Of a DNA stretch of 64,000 nucleotides, positions 10,501 through 17,015 are shown one piece after another; within the stretch, counting starts at the first letter, position 1; the number at the start of each line of letters is the position of its first letter. Location: NCBI RefSeq assembly GCF_028858535.1, contig NZ_JAPMOU010000003.1, positions 124,001 through 188,000 on the forward strand, read 5' to 3'. Source of the DNA: Spartinivicinus poritis (GTDB lineage Bacteria; Pseudomonadota; Gammaproteobacteria; Pseudomonadales; Zooshikellaceae). Under the pieces are notes generated by a model. That model was not told where the DNA came from, ran no database searches, and was given only the letters and a program-made list of their open reading frames with translations. Position numbers and translations under genes: made by a program.

Positions 10501-11402
10501 GCACTACTAGCCAAGTCTTGACTGGCCACTACCGCCCCACTATCTATTTGGTTTTCTTTTTTCAAATGGCCAAGACTGGCTCCTGTAACCCCCAACACAC
10601 CACTATCATTTATTAGCTGTTTACTATGATGAGAACCTGCAGGGCCTGCCGGATCTAAGCCAACCAATATTAAATTTGCTTTTAAATTCCTAATCGGTGT
10701 CACACCCTCTAATTGGTTGTAGGCTTCAATAGCTTGTATCCAAGGGTTACGACTGGCATTGTTAGGATCAACTTTTTGAGTAGCAACCGTGCGTTTTTTA
10801 TTAAGCCACCAGTTTTGAATCCCATGACTTTTATTATACGCCAGTACAAAGCTAAAATTTTCATCACCTTGTCTGGCTGCAATGCCATCTAACATTGCTT
10901 TTAAAGTGGGTGATAAATTACCATCAGGAATAATATTAATGGCATAAGTTGTTACAACAGCTAACTGGTCAGCTGTTTTAATCACTCCTCGGGTTGTGTC
11001 AGCCTGCTCTTGCTCGCTAACAAAACCTTGTCCAAATACCTGAGCTTGCTGATCTATCGAAATGCCTCTTTTACCCTTTGGATAATGCGTTATTACTTTT
11101 TCGGTAAAAGTGCTGCGATTGTTATTTGTATCCTGACTACCTTCACTATTTATTTGTGATGTTTTACCTTGTTGTTTTCGCTGTTGTCCATCATGTTTTC
11201 CTTCTTGTTTTTGTCCAATCGATAATGCGGTACTGGACGCTACCGATGAAAACACCTGGCTTGGAATGGTAGCTGCCGGTTTACGTTTTGCAGGTGCGCG
11301 AACTGGTCGCCTCCTCTGATTAGAAGAATGTACTATTTCCGGATTATCATCAAAGTTGTTAACCGATGTGTCAGAGGGAGAGGTATTTGAAGGGATATCC
11401 AT
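1566..11402 (-). CDS. Giant multidomain toxin: PLD + ExoY/edema-factor-like nucleotidyl cyclase + C80 autoprocessing protease + TcdA/TcdB-like pore region
   Basis: This 3278-residue protein has no visible signal peptide; an Arg/Lys/Pro-rich stretch lies at ~30-45. (1) ~150-560 is phospholipase D-like with two HKD motifs: H259-x-K261-x4-D266 and H502-x-K504-x4-E509, the latter followed by G-T-Y-N-L-D. (2) ~600-950 is a class II nucleotidyl cyclase domain of the edema factor/ExoY type: K639-x6-K646, then GPTAGF and LSK, D788-Y-D790-L-F, and H868-G-D-E-T-G-N874. (3) ~964-1150 is a peptidase C80 domain with H1031 in VGHG and C1082 in LVSCHSA, normally activated by InsP6 in host cytosol. (4) ~1190-1420 is an unassigned domain with GGLNGC1326 and VYH1344. 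(5) ~2060-2290 has Gly/Ala-rich hydrophobic segments like the TcdA/TcdB pore domain. (6) The tail is beta-rich with one degenerate RTX-like GNDGNN near 3130. It lies alone between two terminators. Toxin function is inferred from domains; the exporter is not in the window. Confidence 0.9.
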   Translation of the reverse strand: MDIPSNTSPSDTSVNNFDDNPEIVHSSNQRRRPVRAPAKRKPAATIPSQVFSSVASSTALSIGQKQEGKHDGQQRKQQGKTSQINSEGSQDTNNNRSTFTEKVITHYPKGKRGISIDQQAQVFGQGFVSEQEQADTTRGVIKTADQLAVVTTYAINIIPDGNLSPTLKAMLDGIAARQGDENFSFVLAYNKSHGIQNWWLNKKRTVATQKVDPNNASRNPWIQAIEAYNQLEGVTPIRNLKANLILVGLDPAGPAGSHHSKQLINDSGVLGVTGASLGHLKKENQIDSGAVVASQDLASSALHYFADKTLNHAKAVARVTVEEGTVSLTKLKPSLFQQNLQQKLTTHPVGDPINPDTTVVKEAIKATFGGQSSESSVVLLHNKPSTNPVAHIVNSVDSKPIGLALKQLFDEAVAGDTIKIRNQFLDPAARKLIIDALAKGVNIKLLSNYQWVQNDNKERVFAEHKALKATNPNVGDLTYVKTDPNEDFKQARGLPVSPQFDHAKTYILEKGDRDIILTGTYNLDQQSIYRSSESALLIETQDHSLKKSLFDDLWQASSSASRSTTEATTEKSQQQTDTPAVAQPDLTASDSTIVSLPTKNNFLYGEQIQTVANKNNTVLAIRAPNEHSLGLLQEGYASKNFHIKAKSSSGGPTAGFVVTDPMLSKVRGQGDAAIAKQQKTINEAKQKGAQEVQIELSESRVQYLENSQLIATIASNKSSKIIRGNYSNNSYEFFQLDKTTEGTWKLFHLPNYQSPSNPGGKIPVKGLTNPPVPGAKSPAGSKAVVTADYDLFGVWPTKNRSNNPRQINTAPRPINGNVANRYIEHIRGPGEADPNMGNIATFTQQIVRQLNQNVEVAGGYQGGYLFHHGDETGNPFSPGQDYPIILFIPGESKPYVINNNTELKHTYQVLKETGFTVEVNPAFSFPNYATAVKQTVQAPALSKQSSTHFQLQKSTIVSAPEKQQYNHNVIIEVGSDQAVSLSAERLAGKYADNFTRLKWDPTTHKVTTVDGIPMTNMPAITTNSRIFIVGHGQVNGIGDDLQSTVSAEQLASALTDSNGAIKAALGDKYQGESVGRISLVSCHSAHVEPSDINGFGAALVKRLDEKGVTTTVSARPGYTYVDQNGRKYIQPRDNPVNAQGQPIKDPTIPQYRTKIVYSIEHGETKASVVRLNEPYLAYTKPTQALPGSNGPSQAELAEVMTKAFQSQPVGSNGVATTNPIDITHIIPKESRSVAEGQLFSFERIDGKEKRVGKSGYFKFDLSHRNGLQLKWVSTPSSTSIENGEVFGAYYLPYTGAGPQGQHVPYVDIPKQNPEHNFLFTGGLNGCSVIVCKHPTDATKLRVYHDSDPEGNNLKTGETKPYSNEDILVRLDESIYDAHYAVSHVTDGLPVGQQPRSYNGVAFLYYDQNTGEWGLHHRLTRNVATSSAADAPELTLSFQNHPLLSQEIPADPTNFRVFSIDGNQFDGWFSKDGRFFYKEANSTQPWKLGTELYQQRFQEAHPDVEIPRLTYNTAGQLANPSLSGVRLPQFDKPFSYNNIPLSEVSLSQLTKDHPALNSFFASDPDAQFRIENLLKHHSGEGENFLHLKVELTSEAKNQITQIIENRPVIELSQDKIAQVQAIVNEKNNYQLVELTVAKALSKGGKADTSTIYQDQVSTYGISETTVQQQGVSHADRNRGISLQVIYNDLATAPGSKRNTFAANEVEVAKLRELVAVGEASPAEIAQLHKHDQYLRQQGAIDKTGNSHLLAIKEQNVVSTTIDTLTENKLAGAVLLKSVGGELVPAFTMTHAADNRVRIYNQHNQLIKVFDNIDHLNTKSQLTGYINQMVAASGGESAFKVGITKSGFDSQFNRQAIVDGAAYNPSLPTTQIKSDYTNILANDVTVGFETKDGHRIGISKSEAYRLGLKVDGKNITADTDFTADLFMKGNRLSWDMDKASLVLLFDTQLDASRPNAISPKNFNRNKHLFMHVFADGTQQNQSSPEEQQFIKQAKAALSSAGNYDDFINSFKQWADTEQAKLLQAVNLSLSNHDQVKDISIGGDGTIQVPGDQSGELSIKLNNTLTDGQKRQLLMFNTIQQRQVSRQKVVSALSDGASRVISSKAMGAYSAFGAWNGIRLLSKFGIGDDPFSKLNASSTILGAVEEVISGVASAGQIAERFKLALPKSGVNGISKLLGGTSKVGNVAGKIAGPLGIVTGGISIVSGAIGLDRAIKEGDNYGIASSSFDIVSGALGTAAGIMFLNPATAPAAPFVAIAALVAAGISQAIQAAKTVNTFEEEVRPLSGWEKFQYGAAAFFGVDDTTPWHQELQDTRRKKAIAARKTLIAEQNEISQHVFRTVGDSITDTSALFPTSELFLFGKYPHTLRIKEKDEHGGEVHQVRMNPAHVLTEKRGFGDRNQVTFFNLNERFDPNRSGIELIDATGYVSHGNLSGWEYNRLAKTINTGSRTFLSDYPLGGDGLIPVIEGFHNKENTFYTDEAVEQSYVGGKKSDVVRYVAPAVEPEVNQETTRHRNKKLYFLGGDGQDTAAFSIAAASDEHAGASPNVIRVRPTLDFEYEWVYDYDQKQKIRNQLESFVKITETATGSSLTAGETETLLIQGNTETSEIDADLRVTANQPLIADKTFILGNADNLKLRTGKGENNTFHIAANKAVIKSEANNNTFYIADDVQSLRINNGGLDSGESNNIDLTGWVPLDNLEAFATNDGKGIRIRDKNNHSRFIRIEDRSSITINVQGQSGSSVKLDVNKLLQVGQQAQPLTKLLPQNTYYIAGGTQQISLATTQSQLDVKGKGTFQVETKNSQLSRLDVDQGVGISLDTMFEGSQLRFKGINFSDIQQSGNTLSVQNGQFELLSIKQFSPYTSFVALFDDGIVSFRSDAQGKLSVYKFEAKPQQGLTKPEGVLNINKEELGFAHVDGPIWLFRNGLAVSPLSGEVYDIQGYRYANAKYDSSKNEIVYNTLNNSKQRLDPSQVNARIAPYEATVLEDGRWLFGERSDSHQSFIVDPGTWRIYTDTEDSEPLKGVWFRYDGARGQHLVVDSGSGPGNRLTYYQTKGVSVAEFQRIIQDKGVITDISKGELYYPDAADANKAQLLAYFHFIIGQDGFREHTVDNSLHQPIQSTAEQPIVKDTEENDVVRGNDGNNILIISAGSDRVQPNAGQNQLRFTPRASGIKTVELNSNEETVLWLPFNISTKADYYFRGDSFVIEGLAPNASGKKLRVIIPDFEKNNPQLTLKMYDAQDGDQVAALEAGQEVHAKITFGESNIAYLTMLAAKRREVENMQFT

Positions 11403-11620
11403 TGACTTGGCCTTTGCTTAATTAATCAAATGCATAGAAATTCTTGAATGAGCAAATTATTAATCAAACTAAAAGCTATGAACCAGGCTCCCTTGATACC
11501 TTATTCAAATATAAATTAATATTATTTTTTTTAAGGTGGGTAATATTGATTAGCTTCAGTTAAAGAACAAACACAGTTCTCTGACACGCGAATAACTATA
11601 AAAACTAAACCACTAGAATA

Positions 11621-11650
11621 TACAAAGCAAGCCGACTGACTTGCTTTGTA
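11621..11650 (-). terminator. Stem-loop after the lipoprotein operon
   Basis: A perfect 11-bp inverted repeat (11621-11631 / 11640-11650) with an 8-nt loop lies just downstream of the lipoprotein operon. There is no clean U-run, so it is a probable but not ideal terminator. The rest of 11403-11683 is AT-rich and probably carries the toxin promoter; I could not fix -35/-10 boxes. Confidence 0.6.
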
Positions 11651-11683
11651 TAGGGTATTTTTATAAATAGATTGATTATAAGG

Positions 11684-12706
11684 TTATTTCGAAGATTTAG
11701 TGGTTAGCAATGTATAAAAGTAACCAGGCAAATGTTCAGTTAAATGATCATATAATCGCTGCTCGGTTAAATCGGGCTCTTGTCCTGACACTTTAAATGG
11801 CCAGCGTTTTTTGACTATGGCGCCACTATCATTGTAGATAGTTAATTCAACAGATCCCCTTTGCCAATACCAGTTTTGTCGGTGTTTAATTGGTAATTTA
11901 TCTAACTTCAAGTTAACCAGATAGGGGGCATTATCTGCAATTTGACTACCCACACCACCTAATGCCGCTGAAAGCAAATCAAATTCTTCTTGCGTATCAG
12001 CATCAACTTCAAAGCGTAAGTCGGCTATCAACTGGCGAATCATTTGTTCGATATCAGCACTACTGGTTTTTTCCTTTACCCCTCTACCAGACAAAACATG
12101 CAACTTACGATTATCGCTTGCTCGTTTCAGCTGCACCTGTTGTGCTTTATCTAAGGCAGTCAAGGCAAGAAAAGGATTAATGGTTTCTTGTTGTTTAGCA
12201 AATGCAATAGCGTTAGTGATTTCTCTATCAGCCACTAAAATAGATCGCCTTAGCGGACGACCCACATCCGATTTTTTAAGCACCGCCAAGCTGTGATATA
12301 AGCCATTTGTCCCTTTATAACGATCTGTTATTCGCGCCCCTTCCAATACCTGTCTTACTTCTGTATTAATTGAGCGACTTAGCTGTTGCTCTGTGGTTAT
12401 TTTTCTACTGACACCATGACCTGACACACTTGATTGCACTAAATCAGTGGAATTATCAGCAATAGAGACTTCAAATATTTTTGCTAAATTGGCTAACGCT
12501 CGATTATCAGCCAGCGCCTGATTGTCAGCTTCACCCACAGCCACTAAATATCGTTTAGCTGGATAACTTGCTGGCTGAGACGTGAGCCATTCAGGTTGCT
12601 TCTTTGGCGTCGCACATCCTGAAACAAAGGCTAAAAATACTATTATTAAAGGAAAAAAAAACCAGCGCCTTTGCTTCACTATTTTTTTATGAAATGGATT
12701 ATTCAT
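11684..12706 (-). CDS. LPP20-like lipoprotein (operon gene 4)
   Basis: A predicted lipoprotein with an N-terminal basic region (HKKIVKQRR), a hydrophobic segment and lipobox V-S-G-C31. The mature part begins PEWLTSQPASYPAKRYLVAVGEADNQ, the W-x(n)-Y-L-x-x-V-G-x-A pattern of LPP20 lipoproteins, followed by an A-x-x-x-A-x-A-N-L-A helix. I chose the internal ATG at 12706 over a longer in-frame start at 12769, because the longer form would add 21 residues before a good lipoprotein signal and overlap the preceding gene. It lies 13 nt after the TPR lipoprotein gene. It is longer (340 aa) than the LPP20 protein at the head of the operon. Function is not known; a periplasmic outer-membrane-anchored role is inferred. 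Confidence 0.75.
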   Translation of the reverse strand: MNNPFHKKIVKQRRWFFFPLIIVFLAFVSGCATPKKQPEWLTSQPASYPAKRYLVAVGEADNQALADNRALANLAKIFEVSIADNSTDLVQSSVSGHGVSRKITTEQQLSRSINTEVRQVLEGARITDRYKGTNGLYHSLAVLKKSDVGRPLRRSILVADREITNAIAFAKQQETINPFLALTALDKAQQVQLKRASDNRKLHVLSGRGVKEKTSSADIEQMIRQLIADLRFEVDADTQEEFDLLSAALGGVGSQIADNAPYLVNLKLDKLPIKHRQNWYWQRGSVELTIYNDSGAIVKKRWPFKVSGQEPDLTEQRLYDHLTEHLPGYFYTLLTTKSSK

Positions 12707-12719
12707 ATAGTCTGCCCAC

Positions 12720-14129
12720 TTAATTATGTAAATATGTGCTATAAACACGATTACTGACCCTTGGCACAAACAACAACACCTTCTGGCCAGCCTTAATATC
12801 CAAAGTAAACTGATCTGGCCTTACCCCTTGCTTTATCGTGGCAGTCTCATGCTCAGTAGGTCCATTATTTTCCACAACCTCCCTATCATCATTTGCAAAG
12901 AACCAGTCAAGAAAACTACTAGCGTTAGTTCGTTGAGAGGCAGAAGCAAACTGATTAGGAAATAATTGATAGCGACCCGGTGCCAATTGAATAGTTGCCG
13001 CTTGAATAGAAGCAGGCAACATATTCCAGCTTCTGACATCGGCTGCCTCACTAAACACAGAAGCAATATTGAGTAACATCGTCAAATTGTCATTATTTTG
13101 GTTTTGACTAGCTTTAATTGCCAGGTGCTTTGTCACCATACGTGCCAAAGCAGTGGAGTATATTACAGTGCTTTGTGCATCAAGATCTTCTCGGGCAATT
13201 TTTTCCACACTTTCAATTGTAGCTGTATAATGGTTTTCATCATTAACACTTAATCTCAGTGAGTTAACTCTTTTATTATTTTCTGGATAATAAGGCAAAG
13301 CAATAGTGACATTATGCTCTAACTGAGGGACATACACAGTAAGGAATCGTTGTTTTTTCGCAGTTACCACTCCATCCCAATAAATAATCGTGACTTCACC
13401 TTGACTTTTATTAGGAAAACTCGCCGTTTTATTAAAGTGGCTGACATACCTTTTATACTCTGTATGTAAACCTAGTCTGCGGCTACAGCGCAATAAGTTA
13501 TCCTGTAATAACACTGGAATAGGCATTGCTTTGCTTTCTAAAATACTTGCTGCATTTCGATAACTAATCATGGCATTATCTATTTCTCCTAATAATTCAT
13601 AGATAAAGCCTGCTAAATATTCCATACTGGCTATGCGCCCGTTGACTTCATTAGCTTCTGCAAACTGTCGTGTTTTCACTTGGGCTTGAAGGACTTCCAC
13701 CCGGGCTGCATCTACTTGCCCTAACATTAAATAATTGATTGCGAGTAATTCATAGAGCAACATTTGCTCGCCAGGGGTAGCAACATAGCTTTTTAACGTA
13801 TCATTAACTGCTACAGCGCTAAGGTTTTCACTAATACTGATCGCTTCCAGCTGCTGAATTAACTGTTTGGCTTTTTGTAAGTCCTCAATAGAACCTGTAA
13901 AGTCACCCATTAAGCTTTTAAGCACGCCATAATCAAGCAAATACTGCACTCGATCTCTGTCGGAATAATCAATGGCTTTCAGTTCAGCTAATATTTGTTC
14001 TGGCGGAACAGCCTCTAAATCAGCAGCTAAATCATTGAGCCGCATAGAAGAAAACGCACAGCCCTGTAATAATAGGCACAACAACAGACATGGCACCCCT
14101 AAAGAGTGCCTTAGTAATGTTTCTATCAT
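12720..14129 (-). CDS. TPR-containing lipoprotein (COG3014-like; operon gene 3)
   Basis: A lipoprotein of 469 residues with signal peptide and lipobox L-Q-G-C24. Residues ~40-240 are helical with TPR-like repeats (LLDYGVLKSLMGDFTGSIEDL, LLYELLAINYLMLGQVDAARVE, MEYLAGFIYELLGEIDNAMISYR). The C-terminal half is beta-rich. It resembles the uncharacterised COG3014 lipoproteins that sit beside LpoB-like and LPP20-like genes in other proteobacteria. The gap to the LpoB-like gene upstream is 10 nt and to the LPP20-like gene downstream 13 nt, so it is very probably cotranscribed. A role as a scaffold for cell-wall or envelope assembly is inferred only from context. Confidence 0.75.
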   Translation of the reverse strand: MIETLLRHSLGVPCLLLCLLLQGCAFSSMRLNDLAADLEAVPPEQILAELKAIDYSDRDRVQYLLDYGVLKSLMGDFTGSIEDLQKAKQLIQQLEAISISENLSAVAVNDTLKSYVATPGEQMLLYELLAINYLMLGQVDAARVEVLQAQVKTRQFAEANEVNGRIASMEYLAGFIYELLGEIDNAMISYRNAASILESKAMPIPVLLQDNLLRCSRRLGLHTEYKRYVSHFNKTASFPNKSQGEVTIIYWDGVVTAKKQRFLTVYVPQLEHNVTIALPYYPENNKRVNSLRLSVNDENHYTATIESVEKIAREDLDAQSTVIYSTALARMVTKHLAIKASQNQNNDNLTMLLNIASVFSEAADVRSWNMLPASIQAATIQLAPGRYQLFPNQFASASQRTNASSFLDWFFANDDREVVENNGPTEHETATIKQGVRPDQFTLDIKAGQKVLLFVPRVSNRVYSTYLHN

Positions 14130-14139
14130 TGACTACATC

Positions 14140-14742
14140 TTAATAACGAAACTTACCGTTTTTAACCAGCTTTTTAATCTTTTTATGACCAATCCAGACT
14201 TTTCTATTATCAGCCATACTCACCATAGTTAAATCCACCTGGCAATAACGTACTTGCTTGTTGTCATTAACATCAAAAATGGTATTAATTTGCCCTTGCA
14301 ACATAAAGTCGGCGCCACGCTCTTGACCTGCAGCATTTCGTGAATCTTCACTCGCATGTAAATCCTGATCCATTCGTTCTTCACGGACTTCATTACGGTC
14401 TGTGCGAGAGGCCACAAACTCTACTCGACCAGAATTGATTAACTCTCTTTCTAGTTCTGCTACAAAGGTTCTGACATTAATATGTTCATGGCTTAAGTTT
14501 CGTACTGTGCCCACAATAACCGCAGGCGTTTTTCCTCTTCTTGCCATAAAATTAGTAATCCAAGGCCTTGATAAGGAATCATTAATCATTTCCCTAGCCA
14601 CTAACTGAGAATCAGTATCATTCCAGGCACCACTTAAATCAACGACCTCATCAGCGCCAATTCGAGTTACTTGAGTGGTATTACAGCCCGCTAACCCTAA
14701 CGCCATTACTGCAGCAATCACTGACTTTTTAATCAACTTCAC
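14140..14742 (-). CDS. lpoB: LpoB-like penicillin-binding-protein activator lipoprotein
   Basis: An outer-membrane lipoprotein of the LpoB family, which in E. coli reaches across the periplasm and activates the peptidoglycan synthase PBP1B. The sequence has a basic N-terminus, hydrophobic stretch and lipobox L-A-G-C, then the family block around DLSGAWNDTDSQLVAREMI and P-A-V-I-V-G-T-V-R-N. I place the start at GTG 14742, because an AGGA box (14751-14754) lies 8 nt upstream; a TTG at 14763 would place this SD inside the gene and abut the previous stop codon. Whether this copy activates a PBP, or is a paralogue with another partner, cannot be told. Confidence 0.8.
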   Translation of the reverse strand: MKLIKKSVIAAVMALGLAGCNTTQVTRIGADEVVDLSGAWNDTDSQLVAREMINDSLSRPWITNFMARRGKTPAVIVGTVRNLSHEHINVRTFVAELERELINSGRVEFVASRTDRNEVREERMDQDLHASEDSRNAAGQERGADFMLQGQINTIFDVNDNKQVRYCQVDLTMVSMADNRKVWIGHKKIKKLVKNGKFRY

Positions 14743-14763
14743 GAGTGACTTCCTTAGTTGCAA

Positions 14764-15294
14764 TTAGTTACTTGAGAAAGGTAAATGTTTGATAAAACGG
14801 TTTTTAAACTGTTCGCTTAAGCGAGATGCTCTTTTTATTGACTTTTCTAATTTTTTTAAATCCAGCTGTGCAATTGCGTAAATATTTTGCGTATTCTGAT
14901 CTTTCCAGTAACCAACGATCTTCACTCCATTCAGCGCCAACTGGGTATGAGAGTTAATTTCACGCTCAATATTGCTATCCACCTCTTCTCCATCACTGGC
15001 TATATAGTCAGCATGTAAAGCATCCATCGAAACAGACAACACTCTAGCCACTTCAGCCCTGGCACGATTGGCAGCAGTGGATTTTTGCAGTGATAAGTCT
15101 CCTACAACAGGCGCCATGCCTACACCATGAATAAAACGACCATCATCATTCTCAACCGCTTGCGAGCCTTCATTCACCCAGCTAGGCGCATCTTCAATAC
15201 CTAAATCGCTTTTTACTTTAGGTGCACCTGAGCAACCAGCCAATAACAGTACACTTACTGTACATAACAGTAAGTACCTCACTTGCCCTACCAT
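14764..15294 (-). CDS. LPP20 family lipoprotein (operon gene 1)
   Basis: First gene of the lipoprotein operon. It has a signal peptide with lipobox L-A-G-C20, then D-A-P-S-W-V-N-E-G and FIHGVGMAPVVGDLSLQKSTAANRAR, the classic LPP20 layout of a W-V motif, a G-x-G motif and a helix rich in A-x-x-R-A. The 176-residue length is typical. A G-rich Shine-Dalgarno (GGGTG) precedes the ATG. The next gene (lpoB-like) begins within about 20 nt. LPP20 proteins are envelope lipoproteins of mostly unknown function. Confidence 0.8.
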   Translation of the reverse strand: MVGQVRYLLLCTVSVLLLAGCSGAPKVKSDLGIEDAPSWVNEGSQAVENDDGRFIHGVGMAPVVGDLSLQKSTAANRARAEVARVLSVSMDALHADYIASDGEEVDSNIEREINSHTQLALNGVKIVGYWKDQNTQNIYAIAQLDLKKLEKSIKRASRLSEQFKNRFIKHLPFSSN

Positions 15295-15498
15295 AATTCA
15301 CCCACCCCTAAAACAATCTTTACAATTTTTAAAACTTGTCTTGTTAAAAAAGACTCGTTTTAGCTGAAGTCTACGACAATTGCAATGTAGGGATTATAAC
15401 TATAGTGTAGCTTAAGCTAATGAAGTAATATCGAAGGGTTTTAGATGGTATGCTACTGACAACTGTTTTGCAAAAACATTAATTAGTAAAAACTAATA

Positions 15499-15928
15499 TC
15501 ATCGCATGTAGTCAGTAGAAATTATCAGTCTGTTTGAAACTGCTTCATCAAAGTACTTGATTTCATCAGCTGGAAAGCCTAGTTTATTTTCATAATGTAA
15601 TGGCTCGTAAAAGACTTGATATAAATACCCTTCTTTTTTCATATAATCAATTAATTCTGAAAGTAAATTTCTCTTACTATTATTTATCGTTTCATTATTA
15701 TTTCTTGCTTCCAACGCGTTTATTAGATTTTCACGCAAAGATAGTAAGACAGAATTTTGACTCTTAAACGATACAAAAAAATTATAAAATCCCCATTCAG
15801 TAAATGTATCAATTCGCCCTCCTGGTCCAAAGCCAACTCTTACATACTGACTTTTATCTTTACTTCGAATATCGCATTCGTAACCATGAAAAAAGTAAAT
15901 ATAACCTAGCTTTACTAGACAACATATT
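15499..15928 (-). pseudogene. 5'-truncated DUF6896-like (immunity-type) gene
   Basis: An open frame can be read from about 15928 to the stop at 15499. Its first part encodes GYIYFFHGYECDIRS and VRVGFGPGGRIDTFTEW, a pattern like DUF6896 proteins (F-H-G-x-x-C ... F-G-P-x-G-R-x-D). The C-terminal 79 residues have only a weak TTG start at 15738. Upstream of the conserved block the frame reaches a stop codon without meeting ATG, GTG or TTG, so the 5' end appears lost. DUF6896-type proteins often sit in immunity gene clusters of polymorphic toxins (family knowledge; assignment tentative). Confidence 0.5.
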
Positions 15929-15961
15929 AAACAGCAATCACACTGCTAATAGCCAAGATAT

Positions 15962-16114
15962 TTAGCTAAACAAAGCCAACGTTGTATCAACCACCAATTG
16001 ATTACCAAGCCTCGAAGAATACCAAGTAAATGTTCTTTCATTGGTACTGAATGCCTGCCCAGTAACTAAGCTGGTGCTTAAACCCAACGCTAATACAGCT
16101 GCTTTATTCTTCAT
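15962..16114 (-). pseudogene. Short exported-protein ORF, probably a truncated gene
   Basis: ATG at 16114 opens a 50-codon frame beginning with a good Sec signal peptide (basic MKNK, hydrophobic AAVLALGLSTSLV, small residue before cleavage near GQAFS), followed by only ~28 mature residues and TAA. It is too short for most secreted domains and lies in a strip of broken genes, so I read it as the 5' remnant of a secreted protein gene. A genuine small secreted peptide is possible. Confidence 0.45.
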
Positions 16115-16307
16115 TATCTACTTTCTTATTTTTACTTATGTGTTAGGGAAGCAAATACTAATCTATCCTGCATTTAGCAACAATGACTAGCACATGGAGA
16201 TAACCACTCAATATATAATACTTTAGTCGTATTGATTCTAAAAATCACTCACACATACCTATTACGTCTTATTTTCAGATAAAAAAATCACCATAACAAC
16301 TAAAAAA

Positions 16308-16604
16308 TCATATTTTAAATAGTATCTTCTTTAGCTTTTTATGATAATAATCAAAACTACTTTCATCTACTACTTTACACTCTCTATCCAAGACATACTT
16401 TGTAAATATATGACCTAACAAAAATGAACAAAATTCATCTTGAGTAATGAGTCCTGCATCATATGAAGCAGCAATTTATTTTTCTTCACATTTAGCTTCT
16501 ATAAATTCTCTTATATCTGATATCGACCGCACTTCATCTAAGTAAAGCGCTATAAATGAAGAAAATAATTTCAAAATATCGGTTTCAAATGATAAAACAA
16601 ACAT
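16308..16604 (-). pseudogene. Small gene interrupted by an in-frame stop
   Basis: From ATG at 16604 the frame codes 42 residues, meets TAA at 16476-16478, and then continues open for ~55 codons (beginning IAASYDAGLITQDEFC, ending in a Lys-rich helix) to TGA at 16308-16310. The continuity of the frame and protein-like composition on both sides suggest a single point mutation in a ~98-residue protein. Its size and location suit a former immunity gene; the family is not recognised. Confidence 0.5.
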
Positions 16605-16639
16605 TAATTTATCCAACTACTTTGCAGTCTTCATATTTA

Positions 16640-16984
16640 TTAGTCATATTCCCAATCAAAATGTAACCTGAGCTTTTCAACTGAAGCATTCCAAGTATTC
16701 GATTCACATGACTTCACGGTTTTTACAAGCCATGCCCATAAATTATCATAATCATAGCTATCGATAATCAGCAATGGACGAGTTGCTATAACGCCTTCAT
16801 GCACTTCCAAGTTTGACAACCCAGCTGGAGTTGCAACTCTAATAGAAAAGCTATCTGCCCTCTTTTTAGTGTCTGGGCCAATATCAATATAAACGGTCTC
16901 AGCAATAACATTGGGATTAATAGGCTCCCATGTTCTAATGTTTACATGATCCCAAGTAAAAACTGATTTTATAATGGGCTTCAT
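16640..16984 (-). CDS. Imm8 family immunity protein
   Basis: A 114-residue soluble protein opening MKPIIKSVFTWDH, with the middle V-Y-I-D-I-G-P and F-S-I-R-V-A-T-P blocks and a C-terminal helix ending in L-R-L-H-F-D-W-E-Y-D. This matches the Imm8 layout (IKS start, IG...F.V.V.TP.L, DYD, final W-E-Y). Imm8 proteins neutralise nuclease-type toxins of polymorphic toxin systems. No matching toxin C-terminus lies next to it, so it is an orphan or reserve immunity gene. Its 3' end faces the interrupted gene and its 5' end follows 17016-17396 by 31 nt, on the same strand. Confidence 0.7.
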   Translation of the reverse strand: MKPIIKSVFTWDHVNIRTWEPINPNVIAETVYIDIGPDTKKRADSFSIRVATPAGLSNLEVHEGVIATRPLLIIDSYDYDNLWAWLVKTVKSCESNTWNASVEKLRLHFDWEYD

Positions 16985-17015
16985 AAGCTATCCGTGACAG
17001 AAGAGATTGTCCAAC

